A DNA stretch of 64,000 nt. Origin: Amycolatopsis sp. CA-230715. Its GTDB lineage: Bacteria; Actinomycetota; Actinomycetes; Mycobacteriales; Pseudonocardiaceae. The notes beneath the pieces were generated by a model that was not told the origin of the DNA, did not search any database, and worked only from the letters and a program-made list of their open reading frames with translations. Numbering within the stretch: the stretch's first letter is position 1; every line of letters starts with the position of its first letter. The stretch is from positions 5,331,501 to 5,395,500 of the forward strand of contig NZ_CP059997.1 of assembly GCF_018736145.1 (NCBI RefSeq). Reading direction: 5' to 3'. Position numbers and translations under genes: made by a program. Of this stretch, positions 57,116 to 64,000 are shown one piece after another.

Positions 57116-57982
57116 ATGAGCGATGCCTTGGCCTTCAAGGAGTTCGGCGCCGGTGTCCCGGTGCTCGGGCTCCACGGCTGGCTGGCGGATCACCGCCTGC
57201 TGACCGGCTGCCTGGAACCGGTGTTCGCCGCCAGGTCCGGGTACCGGCGGCTCTACCCTGACTTGCCGGGGATGGGCGGGTCGCCGTGCGGATCGGTGCG
57301 CGACTCAGCCGGGATGGTCGCCGCCGTGTCCGCGTTCGTCGACGCGCGGCTCGGCTCGGCGAGGTTCCTGCTCATCGGCCAGTCCTACGGCGGGTACCTC
57401 GCCCGCGAACTGGTGCGGCAGCGGCCGGATCAGGTACTGGGCATGGCGTTGCTCTGCCCGATGGGCACCGAGCTGGAACCCGCGCGGCGCACCGTTCCGC
57501 CCCGCGCCGTGCTGCGGCGGGACCCGGCGCTGGTCGCCGCGCTGGAGCCCGCGTTCACCGACGTGGCGGTGGTGCAGTCGGCGGCGACGCTGGCCCGGTT
57601 CCGCGCCGAGGTCGCGTCCGGGCAGGCGATCGCCGACCGTGCCGCGCTCGCGTCGGTCCGCGAAAACTGGGCACTCGCCGTGCCGCCGGAAACCGGTGCG
57701 CCGTATGAACGTCCCGTGCTCGTCCTCACCGGAAGGCAGGACTCGTCGACCGGGTATGCCGAGCAGTACGCGCTGCTCGGTCACTACCCGCGCGCGTCCT
57801 ACGCGGTGCTCGACCGGGCCGGGCACAATCTGCAGTTCGAACAGGCCGTCCTGTTCGAGACCCTGGTCGACGAATGGCTCGACCGCGTCGAGGAAGAAAG
57901 GGAGCGAGCATGCCGCTCATCACCGTCAAGATGTTCCCCGGCCGCACACCGGAGCAGAAGGCCGCGCTCGCGGAACGCCTGA
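57116..57982 (+). CDS. Alpha/beta hydrolase
   Basis: A 288-residue alpha/beta hydrolase with the oxyanion turn LGLHGWLADHRLLTG, the nucleophile elbow GQSYGG (Ser near 91), the acid in LTGRQDSSTGYAEQY and His in DRAGHNLQFEQ. Nothing indicates the substrate. The C-terminal 25 residues after DEWLDRVEEERE are Arg/Ser-rich and overlap the tautomerase gene by 73 bp, an unusually long overlap, so the natural end may once have been earlier. An AATACT element 7 bases before the ATG suggests a leaderless transcript. Confidence 0.88.
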   Translation: MSDALAFKEFGAGVPVLGLHGWLADHRLLTGCLEPVFAARSGYRRLYPDLPGMGGSPCGSVRDSAGMVAAVSAFVDARLGSARFLLIGQSYGGYLARELVRQRPDQVLGMALLCPMGTELEPARRTVPPRAVLRRDPALVAALEPAFTDVAVVQSAATLARFRAEVASGQAIADRAALASVRENWALAVPPETGAPYERPVLVLTGRQDSSTGYAEQYALLGHYPRASYAVLDRAGHNLQFEQAVLFETLVDEWLDRVEEERERACRSSPSRCSPAAHRSRRPRSRNA

Positions 57983-58110
57983 CCGACGTCTTCCTGGAAA
58001 CCTGCGGGAATCCCGGCCAGCCGCGAACCGGCGTATGGGTGGTCATCGACGAAGTGCCCGCCGAGAACTGGGCCGTCGGCGGCAAGCTCTCGGGATCCGC
58101 CACCCCGTGA
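57910..58110 (+). CDS. 4-oxalocrotonate tautomerase family protein
   Basis: A 66-residue tautomerase: after Met removal it starts with the catalytic Pro (PLITVKMFPGRTPEQKAALAERLTDVF) and continues VWVVIDEVPAENWAVGGKL, the standard tautomerase fold, which works as a hexamer or trimer. It lies inside the 3' end of the hydrolase gene in another frame, with GGGAGCGAGC before the ATG. The hydrolase-tautomerase pairing suits degradation of a ring-cleavage product, but no dioxygenase is nearby. Confidence 0.88.
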   Translation: MPLITVKMFPGRTPEQKAALAERLTDVFLETCGNPGQPRTGVWVVIDEVPAENWAVGGKLSGSATP

Positions 58111-58127
58111 CGAGTACCCCCTTATAG

Positions 58128-58141
58128 GATACAGTCGTATC
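58128..58141. promoter_or_regulatory. Operator-like dyad GATAC-AGTC-GTATC
   Basis: Perfect 5-bp arms with a 4-base centre, 18 bp before the MFS start and overlapping TATAGGAT (58123-58130), a likely -10 region. Typical of TetR/PadR operators; the binder is not encoded next to it. Confidence 0.45.
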
Positions 58142-58159
58142 TCGAAAAAGGGGGGAATC

Positions 58160-59632
58160 ATGGCGGTCGACCAACGGACGAGTTCGAGGAATCAGCTCGC
58201 GGCGGCGCTCACGCGCGGGCCGGTGGAGGTGCTCGACTTCTTCCTGCCGCTGTGGGCGGGCGCCGGGCTCGGCGCGTCACCCGCCGCGATCGGCGCGCTC
58301 ACCGCGCTGGAGACGCTGGTGTCGTTCCTGGTGCGGCCGATCGCGGGCGCGCTGGCCGATCGGTACGACCGCGGGCGGATCGCGGCCTTCGGTGCTGTCC
58401 TCTATGGACTTTCCTTCGCCGGGTACGCGGCAACGCCGTCGATCGGTTTCGCCTACGGCGCGGCGGTTCTGGGCGGTGCGGGTGGCGCGCTGTTCTGGGT
58501 CGCGTTGCGCGCGCGGGTCGGGGAGGGGCTCGCCGACGACAGCGGCGCGTTCAGCAAGCTCTTCGCCGCCGAGGGCGCTGGCACCTGGATCGCGTTCGTC
58601 GCCGGTATCGGACTGGTGTCCAAAATAGACTACCGAGGGGTTTTCTGGCTCGGCGCTGCCGCGTGCGGGCTTGCCGCCGCCACGATGCTCGAAGGTGGCC
58701 GAGCCGTCGTAAAGTCCGATGTGGACGCTCCGAGGTTCGGGCAGCTCGGCAGGCGCATGCGCCCGATGCTCGGGCTCGTGGTGCTGACGTCGATGGCCGA
58801 GGCAGGCGTGGCGCTCCTGCTGCTGATGCACCTACAGCGCGGGCATCACCTGCAGCTGTCCGAGATCGCGTGGGTGTTCATCCCCGGATTCATGGTGTAC
58901 AGCACGCTGCCGGACTACCTGCACGGCGTGGTGGGGCGGCTCGGGCGCACGCGGGTGCTGGCGCTGGCGATGATCGGCAGCGCGCTGTTCGCGGGCGCGC
59001 TGTCGTTCGCGCCGGGCCCGGTGGTGATCGCGGTGCTGTGGATCCTTTCGGCGGCCGCGTTCGCCGCGGCGATCCCGGTGGAACAGGCCGTCGTGGCCGA
59101 GGCGGCGGGGGTCAGCCTCGGCAAGGGGATGGGCATCTACGAGAGCGCGACGCTGCTCGGCGCCACGATCGGCACGTTCGCCGCCGGTCAGCTCTACGAC
59201 CCGGACGGGCGGTGGCGCTGGGCCTGCGTCGGCGCCGCGGTGCTGCTGCTCGCCGGGTCGCTGGTGGTGCGGGGCGCGGTGCGGCGGGTCGGGGTCGAGG
59301 AGTTCCCGGCGCCGCCGCCGGTCGTGGAAAAGGAGCCGGAGCCCGAGCCGGAGCCCGAGTCCGAAGCGCCGAAGGCCGAGGAGAAGCACCCGCTCCGGAA
59401 CTGGGGCATCCACGCGGCGCTGTTCCTGCTCGGGCAAGGGGTGCTCGCGGCGTTCGGGTACTGCTGGCCGGTCGAACTGCTCTTCGGCGAAGCGCACGAC
59501 GCGAACTGGATCTGGAACTCCAGCGGGCGGTGGCCGATGGACGTCAGCCGGATCTGGTGCTTCGTCTTCGTCATCGACACCGCGTGGACCTGGGGCGCGC
59601 TGCTGGTCAAGCGCGTGAAACGATCTTATTGA
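58160..59632 (+). CDS. MFS transporter with C-terminal two-helix extension
   Basis: A 490-residue major facilitator. Residues 15-375 are the twelve-helix core (EVLDFFLPLWAGAGLGASPAAI, RPIAGALADRYDRGRIAAFG). Then an acidic Pro/Glu linker (KEPEPEPEPESEAPKAEEKH) and an extra module with two helices (IHAALFLLGQGVLAAFGYCW and IWCFVFVIDTAWTWGALLV). The extension is not part of the MFS fold. AAAGGGGGAAT lies before the ATG. It is followed 21 bp later by the EphD-type fusion gene, which has its own leaderless-type promoter. Confidence 0.88.
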   Translation: MAVDQRTSSRNQLAAALTRGPVEVLDFFLPLWAGAGLGASPAAIGALTALETLVSFLVRPIAGALADRYDRGRIAAFGAVLYGLSFAGYAATPSIGFAYGAAVLGGAGGALFWVALRARVGEGLADDSGAFSKLFAAEGAGTWIAFVAGIGLVSKIDYRGVFWLGAAACGLAAATMLEGGRAVVKSDVDAPRFGQLGRRMRPMLGLVVLTSMAEAGVALLLLMHLQRGHHLQLSEIAWVFIPGFMVYSTLPDYLHGVVGRLGRTRVLALAMIGSALFAGALSFAPGPVVIAVLWILSAAAFAAAIPVEQAVVAEAAGVSLGKGMGIYESATLLGATIGTFAAGQLYDPDGRWRWACVGAAVLLLAGSLVVRGAVRRVGVEEFPAPPPVVEKEPEPEPEPESEAPKAEEKHPLRNWGIHAALFLLGQGVLAAFGYCWPVELLFGEAHDANWIWNSSGRWPMDVSRIWCFVFVIDTAWTWGALLVKRVKRSY

Positions 59633-59647
59633 CAACCTGTCTAATAT
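59631..59647 (+). promoter_or_regulatory. Promoter/dyad GACA-ACC-TGTC with TAATAT -10
   Basis: GACA-ACC-TGTC (59631-59641), extended asymmetrically to TTGACA and TGTCTAA, runs into TAATAT (59642-59647), which ends 6 bases before the GTG start. This gives a leaderless promoter with an operator on top. Confidence 0.45.
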
Positions 59648-59653
59648 GGTGGT

Positions 59654-61375
59654 GTGTCTCAGCTGCAGGTGACGGCCAGCGACGGCGTGCGCCTCGCGGT
59701 CCGTGTTACGGGTCCCGAGCAGGCGCCGACGGTCGTCTGCGTGCACGGCTATCCCGACAACGGGTCCATGTGGGACGGGGTGGTCGCCGAGTTCGGCGAG
59801 CGCTACCGCGTCGTGGTCTACGACGTGCGCGGCGCGGGCGCCTCGGACAAGCCGAAGAAGCGGTCCGCGTACCGGCTTGACCAGCTTGCCGCCGATCTGG
59901 CCGCGGTGATCGACGAGGTCGCGCCGACCGGGAAGGTGCACCTGCTCGCGCACGACTGGGGCGCCATCCAGACCTGGCACGCGGTGACCGGTGACGGGCT
60001 GCGCGGCCGCATCGCTTCATACACGTCCATTTCGGGGCCGAGCCTCGATCACGCCGGGCACTGGTTCCGCGCGCAGCTCCGGCCGAACCCGCGTCGCCTC
60101 AAGAACGCGCTGACGCAGTTCCTGCACTCGGGGTACATCGCGTACTTCCAGCTCCCGCTGCTGCCCGAACTGGTGTGGCGCACGGGGTTGATGCGCAGGA
60201 TCATCGCGCGGATGGAGCCCGCCGAGAAGGCGCCGGAGACCGCGGACGGCGTGCACGGGCTCAAGCTGTACCGCGCGAACATGCTGCCTCGGTTGACCAG
60301 GCCCGCGAAGAAACCCGCCGACATCCCGGTTCAGGTGGTGGCCCCGGCGGGGGACGGGTTCGTCGGCACGCCGTTGCAGACCGAGATCGGGCGCTGGGTG
60401 CCGGACCTGCGGGTGCGGCGCGTCACCGGAAGCCACTGGATCACGCGCAGCAACCCGGCGATGGTGGCGCGCGTGGCTGGCGAGCTGATCGACCACGTCG
60501 AAGGCGGGCCGGAAGCGCGCGGTCTGCGGCGTGCGCGCGTGACGAGCGCGCCGCGCGGGCGGTTCGCCGACCAACTCGTCGTGGTGACCGGGGCGGGCAG
60601 CGGGATCGGTCGCGCCACCGCGCTCGCCTTCGCTGCCGAGGGCGCCGAGCTGGCGATCACCGACATCAACGAAGCGGGCCTCAAGGAAACCGCGGATTCC
60701 TTGCGCGGCAAGGGTGCGCTGGCCGAAAAGTACATTGTGGACTCTTCGTGCGGCGAAGACGTCGAGGCGTTCGCGAAGCAGCTTCGCGCCGCGCACGGGG
60801 TTCCCGACATCGTGGTGAACAACGCCGGGATCGGGATGGCCGGGCCGTTCCTGGACACCGGTGTCGAGGACTGGGAACGCGTCATCGACATCAACCTGTG
60901 GGGCGTCATCCACGGTTGCCGCGCGTTCGCGCGCCAGCTCGTCGAACGGGGCGAGGGCGGGCACATCGTGAACCTCGCGTCGGCCGCGGCCTACCAGCCG
61001 TCGAAGTTCATGTCCGCCTACGCCACCACGAAATCCGGCGTGCTGATGCTCAGCGAATGCCTGCGCGCCGAGCTGGCCGAGCACCGCATCGGCGTGACGG
61101 CGGTGTGCCCGGGGATCGTGCGCACGAACATCACGAGCACCACGAGGTTCGTCGGCGTCGACGCGAAGGAACAGGCGAGGCGGCAGCGGAAGAGCACGAA
61201 GCTCTACGCGCGCCGGAACTTCGGGCCCGAGGGCGTGGCACGGGACCTGCTGGCCGCGGTGGAACGGAACACGGCGGTGGCCCCCTCGACCCCGGAAGCC
61301 AAGGCGGCGTTGGTGCTTTCGCGGCTGACCCCGGGCGTGGTGCGCGCCGCCGCCCGCCTGAACGTCACGCCTTGA
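59654..61375 (+). CDS. ephD: Alpha/beta hydrolase-SDR fusion, EphD-type
   Basis: A 573-residue fusion. Residues 1-280 are an alpha/beta hydrolase of the epoxide-hydrolase type (VCVHGYPDNGSMWDGV, nucleophile elbow LAHDWGAIQTW with Asp). Residues 300-570 are a short-chain dehydrogenase: VVTGAGSGIGRATALAF (NAD(P) motif), VNNAGIGMAGPFLDTG, the Ser of NLASAAAYQPSKFMSAYATTKS with catalytic Tyr-x-x-x-Lys (YATTK). The same fusion exists in M. tuberculosis EphD (Rv2214c), which modifies mycolic acids. In this non-mycolate lineage the substrate is unknown. The start is a GTG at 59654. Confidence 0.9.
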   Translation: MSQLQVTASDGVRLAVRVTGPEQAPTVVCVHGYPDNGSMWDGVVAEFGERYRVVVYDVRGAGASDKPKKRSAYRLDQLAADLAAVIDEVAPTGKVHLLAHDWGAIQTWHAVTGDGLRGRIASYTSISGPSLDHAGHWFRAQLRPNPRRLKNALTQFLHSGYIAYFQLPLLPELVWRTGLMRRIIARMEPAEKAPETADGVHGLKLYRANMLPRLTRPAKKPADIPVQVVAPAGDGFVGTPLQTEIGRWVPDLRVRRVTGSHWITRSNPAMVARVAGELIDHVEGGPEARGLRRARVTSAPRGRFADQLVVVTGAGSGIGRATALAFAAEGAELAITDINEAGLKETADSLRGKGALAEKYIVDSSCGEDVEAFAKQLRAAHGVPDIVVNNAGIGMAGPFLDTGVEDWERVIDINLWGVIHGCRAFARQLVERGEGGHIVNLASAAAYQPSKFMSAYATTKSGVLMLSECLRAELAEHRIGVTAVCPGIVRTNITSTTRFVGVDAKEQARRQRKSTKLYARRNFGPEGVARDLLAAVERNTAVAPSTPEAKAALVLSRLTPGVVRAAARLNVTP

Positions 61376-61486
61376 GGCAGGGCTGACGATGCCCCGGTAG
61401 ATATCAAAGGTGGTCTTCAGCTACTCGCGACGACGCGAACTTCGCTCGGGTAAGGGCTTCTGCTGTCTCGGCGGATCTGCCTGGTG

Positions 61487-61611
61487 CCCTGAAGGTGGCT
61501 TTCGGGGAATTGAGCGCCCCGAAGGCCACCTTCGGGGCATGGGCAGCCCCGCCCGCACACCCGCGAGGGCCGAGAAAGTGGCGCTAGAGTCCCCGAAGGT
61601 GGCCTTCGGGG
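61487..61611. repeat. Hairpin-repeat cluster 4 (three units)
   Basis: Units at 61487-61507 (CCCTGAAGG-TGG-CTTTCGGGG), 61517-61537 (perfect, CCA centre) and 61591-61611 (perfect, TGG centre). The spacer between the second and third units, read on the minus strand, carries GCGCCACTTTCTCGGCCC and CTCGCGGG, the same blocks as in clusters 1 and 3. It lies between convergent genes; the last unit is 3 bp from the stop of the minus-strand lipoprotein. Confidence 0.85.
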
Positions 61612-61614
61612 ACC

Positions 61615-62238
61615 TCACCCCTTGGGTGAGCCGAGGCAGTAGGTGACGTCGTGGACGGCGCCCGGCGCACCGCCGAAATCGGGGGCCTTGCCGTAGAACA
61701 GGGCCGCCGCGTTCGGATCGCCCGCCGCGAAGTCGCGGCACCAGTCGCGGCCGTCGCCGTCGACGATCTTCTTCAGGCGCACCTTGGCCTTCGGGTCGGC
61801 ACAGTCCACACGCGACCCGGTGGCCACCCGCTGGTCGATCGCGGTGTAGCAGTCGCCTTCGTCGCCGTGCAGCATCAGGCACAGGCTCGGCTTGCTCTTG
61901 TCCTCGAAGTCGAAACCGGTGTAGTCGTCGGTGATGCAGTCGTCGGACCGGCCGTGGCCGACCTGCTTGGTCACCCGCTCCACCGCCCCGCGGTTGGCGC
62001 AGGCGAGCACCCACACCGACCGGTCGTCGTTGCCGATGCAGTCACCCGCCTTCGGCGTGCTGTTCGACCGGACGTCGGCGGCACCGGTCTGGGGCGGCTT
62101 GGGCGGCGTCGGGGCCGGTGACGAACTCGACGGCGGCGGTGGTGGCGGTGATTCGGGCATGGACGTGGTGCGGATCGTGCACGCGGTTACGGACACGAAC
62201 GCGAGGGTCCCGATGACGAGCGCGGCGAAGGTGCGCAT
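61615..62238 (-). CDS. LppU-like secreted lipoprotein
   Basis: A 207-residue lipoprotein: signal MRTFAALVIGTLAFVSVTAC (Cys20), then a Pro/Ser-rich spacer (residues 28-52) and a domain with Cys residues in ordered positions (KAGDCIGNDD, VLACANRGAVERV, SDDCITDD, LCLMLHGDEGDCYTAI, RDWCRDF, VTYCLGSPKG), probably four disulfides. It resembles LppU/SCO3897-type actinobacterial lipoproteins. It is extracellular and anchored; its function is unknown. Confidence 0.82.
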   Translation of the reverse strand: MRTFAALVIGTLAFVSVTACTIRTTSMPESPPPPPPSSSSPAPTPPKPPQTGAADVRSNSTPKAGDCIGNDDRSVWVLACANRGAVERVTKQVGHGRSDDCITDDYTGFDFEDKSKPSLCLMLHGDEGDCYTAIDQRVATGSRVDCADPKAKVRLKKIVDGDGRDWCRDFAAGDPNAAALFYGKAPDFGGAPGAVHDVTYCLGSPKG

Positions 62239-62314
62239 GCCGGATTTCTAACACCGGTCACCGGGACCCCTCCCGCCGTTGGCCGGAAGACGCCACCCGA
62301 AGGCGAAAAGCGGT

Positions 62315-63472
62315 TCAGGCCTTGGGGATTTCGCTCCAGCCTTCGACGTCTTCGGGACGCCGCGGGCCGGGGCCGACGTACTTCGCCGACGGCCGCACCA
62401 GACGGCCCGTGCGCTTCTGCTCGAGGATGTGCGCCGCCCAGCCCGCCGTGCGCGCCGACGAGAACATCGCGGGCATCATGTGCGGCGGCACCTGCGCGAA
62501 GTCCAGGATCACCGCGGCCCAGAACTCGACGTTCGTCTCGATCGGGTGGTCGGGGCGGCGCTCGCGGAGTTCGGCCAGCGCGGCCTGCTCCAGCGCGGCG
62601 GCGACCTCGTACCGCTCGGCGCCCAGCTCCTTGCAGGTGCGGCGCAGCACGCGCGCACGCGGGTCCTCCGCGCGGTACACGCGGTGCCCGAAGCCCATCA
62701 GGCGCTCCTTGCGGTCCAGGATGCCCTTGACCAGGCCCCGCGGGTCGTCGGTGCGCTCGACCTCGGCGATCATCGGCAGCACGCGCGCGGGCGCGCCGCC
62801 GTGCAGCGGGCCGGACATCGCGCCGATCGCGCCGGACAGCGAAGCGGCGACGTCGGCACCGGTCGACGCGATCACGCGCGCGGTGAAGGTCGACGCGTTG
62901 AGGCCGTGCTCGGCGGCCGAGACCCAGTAGGCGTCGACGGCCTTGACGTGCGCGGGGTCCGGCTCGCCGCGCCAGCGGACCATGAACCGCTCGCTGATCG
63001 AGGCCGCTTCGTCGACCCTCGACTGCGGGACGGCGGGCTGCCCGATGCCGCGCGCGGACTGGGCGACGTAGGACAGCGCCATCACGGACGCGCGGGCGAG
63101 CTGCTCGCGCGCCTCGTCGTCGGTGACGTCGAGCAGCGGGCGGTAGCCCCAGATCGGGGCGAGCATGGCGAGCGCGGCCTGCACGTCGACCCGCACGTCA
63201 CCGGTGTGGACGGGGATCGGGAACGCCTCGGCTGGCGGCAGCGGGGTGCCGAACTTGCCGTCGACCAGCAGGCCCCACACGTCACCGAAGCCGACCTTGC
63301 CCGCGAGGTCCTCGATGTCGACCCCGCGGTAGCGCAGTGCGCCGCCGTCGCGGTCCGGTTCGGCGATTTCGGTGCGGAAGGCGACGATGCCTTCCAGCCC
63401 GGGGCGGAAACCGTCGTCCGGTTCTTCGGCCGACGTCGACACGGGCTTCGATACGGGCGCTGAGGTAGTCAC
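62315..63472 (-). CDS. citA: Citrate synthase 2
   Basis: A 385-residue citrate synthase-family enzyme, shorter than the TCA GltA (about 430) and matching the CitA/citrate synthase 2 group (Rv0889c). It condenses acetyl-CoA (or propionyl-CoA) with oxaloacetate. Active-site regions are visible: LNASTFTARVIASTGAD (His of the HGLNAS motif), GAIGAMSGPLHGGAPARV (His), and MGFGHRVYRAEDPRA; the catalytic Asp lies in VNVEFWAAVILDF-like sequence. The start is a GTG. A 381-bp gap separates it from urease. Confidence 0.92.
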   Translation of the reverse strand: MTTSAPVSKPVSTSAEEPDDGFRPGLEGIVAFRTEIAEPDRDGGALRYRGVDIEDLAGKVGFGDVWGLLVDGKFGTPLPPAEAFPIPVHTGDVRVDVQAALAMLAPIWGYRPLLDVTDDEAREQLARASVMALSYVAQSARGIGQPAVPQSRVDEAASISERFMVRWRGEPDPAHVKAVDAYWVSAAEHGLNASTFTARVIASTGADVAASLSGAIGAMSGPLHGGAPARVLPMIAEVERTDDPRGLVKGILDRKERLMGFGHRVYRAEDPRARVLRRTCKELGAERYEVAAALEQAALAELRERRPDHPIETNVEFWAAVILDFAQVPPHMMPAMFSSARTAGWAAHILEQKRTGRLVRPSAKYVGPGPRRPEDVEGWSEIPKA

Positions 63473-63853
63473 AGATAAGACCTTTCGATGCGCGTTCCCC
63501 GACTGCTTGACCTACGCGCGGGCGACGCACAGGGCGCGCACCATCGCACGGGATGGACAAACCTTGCCCCTCTCACCGGCCAGTAGCAATCGAAAGATGC
63601 GGTGGTTTCGGTCACGATTACGAGAACGATTCAGTGCAGGTACGTGAACGACGGCAAATCTTCCGCAACGGGACGTGACAGCGGTGGCGACACCCCGTGC
63701 CCACGGGCAAGGACAGCGCCGGTAGATACCGAACCGGCCGAAAGTAGCGACTACGCAGCTCAGGCCGCCTTCCTCCGGGGGCTTTCGGCCTCCTCGGTAA
63801 ATCCTGTGTTTCGTGCTCGCGCGCATCGGCCGATCCGGTGATAGACCTTCTCC
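63473..63853. other. 381-bp intergenic region between citA and ureA
   Basis: This region has no credible gene. It is the divergent promoter region of citA (minus) and the urease operon (plus). One hairpin is visible (AGGCCG/CGGCCT, 63762-63791, 18-base loop). I see no GlnR/AmtR-type site that I could defend, although nitrogen control of urease would be expected. Confidence 0.5.
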
Positions 63854-64000
63854 ATGCACCTGAGCCCGCAGGAACGGGACAAGCTCCTCGTCCACGTGGC
63901 CGCGGACGTCGCGCGCCGCAGACTGGAGCGCGGCGTCCTGCTGAACCACCCCGAGGCGGTCGCGCTCATCACCGACCACGTCCTCGAAGGCGCCCGCGAC
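63854..64000 (+). CDS. ureA: Urease subunit gamma, 5' end (cut by window edge)
   Basis: 49 codons from an ATG at 63854 encode MHLSPQERDKLLVHVAADVA and then ARRRLERGVLLNHPEAVALI TDHVLEGARD (split here at the twentieth residue), the strongly conserved N-terminus of UreA, the small structural subunit of nickel urease. The frame continues past the right edge; ureB, ureC and accessory genes are expected beyond. No strong ribosome-binding site is visible immediately before the ATG (CCTTCTCC). Confidence 0.93.
   Translation, partial: MHLSPQERDKLLVHVAADVARRRLERGVLLNHPEAVALITDHVLEGARD

Overview
The window comes from the chromosome of a high-GC actinomycete, most likely a Pseudonocardiaceae member close to Amycolatopsis. 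Supporting this are GTG starts in many genes, GTGA/ATGA start-stop overlaps, a DUF3558 lipoprotein next to an EspG-type ESX protein, a Scr1-type HTH/DUF397 pair, WXG100-like T7SS proteins, SepH, and frequent TetR and two-component regulators. No rRNA, tRNA, integrase, transposase or CRISPR array was seen.

Layout. 1-6.8 kb: 3' part of a DUF3558 lipoprotein, EspG, YccF, PhzF, a GT39-like membrane glycosyltransferase, ctaD, and a decayed alpha/beta hydrolase. 6.9-13.0 kb: TetR plus acyl-CoA synthetase, a 71-bp direct repeat pair, a two-component system, and an R2-like ligand-binding oxidase with its TetR. 13.1-24.8 kb: HAD phosphatase, cold-shock protein, DUF2771 lipoprotein, MFS, glutaminyl cyclotransferase, DUF3027 protein with a 13-residue repeat tail, Hsp90/sacsin-like ATPase, DUF2530, NCS2 purine permease, MarR. 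24.8-33.2 kb: MFS exporter, anchored protein, sodA, heme oxygenase, TetR, glutamate-cysteine ligase, TrmH methylase, DUF2537 protein. 33.2-38.9 kb: six-gene T7SS cassette, MmcQ/YjbR protein and sepH. 39.1-46 kb: two-component system divergent from a lipoprotein/adaptor/ABC operon, then an AbiEi-like protein. 46-64 kb: serC, TetR with secreted agmatine deiminase, Scr1/DUF397, serine hydrolase, HK/RR with ABC-2 exporter and TetR, ArsR, hydrolase and tautomerase, MFS, EphD-type fusion, lipoprotein, citrate synthase, and the start of ureA.

The backbone (cspB, DUF2771, MFS, DUF3027, DUF2530, MarR, TrmH, DUF2537, sepH, serC, citA) follows the order I recall for Mycobacterium tuberculosis Rv0871-Rv0889c. 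The genes between these landmarks (iron/oxidative-stress genes, T7SS cassette, two-component/ABC operon, AbiEi-like gene, TetR units) look like lineage-specific insertions into a conserved core.

Signals the genes do not explain: (i) at least 14 copies of a hairpin palindrome (CCCCGAAGG, three bases, CCTTCGGGG, with compensatory variants) in four intergenic clusters, with conserved spacers that in two clusters form one composite element in opposite orientations; (ii) a near-consensus IdeR/DtxR iron box over a promoter with no credible ORF behind it but a long hairpin, a candidate iron-repressed small RNA beside sodA; (iii) a second iron box plus a perfect TetR-type palindrome before heme oxygenase; (iv) a 39-bp coding minisatellite, most units carrying GGAGG-NNN-CCTCC; (v) several TetR-type operators that link regulators to targets. 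All functional calls come from reading sequence and family knowledge; no search was run.
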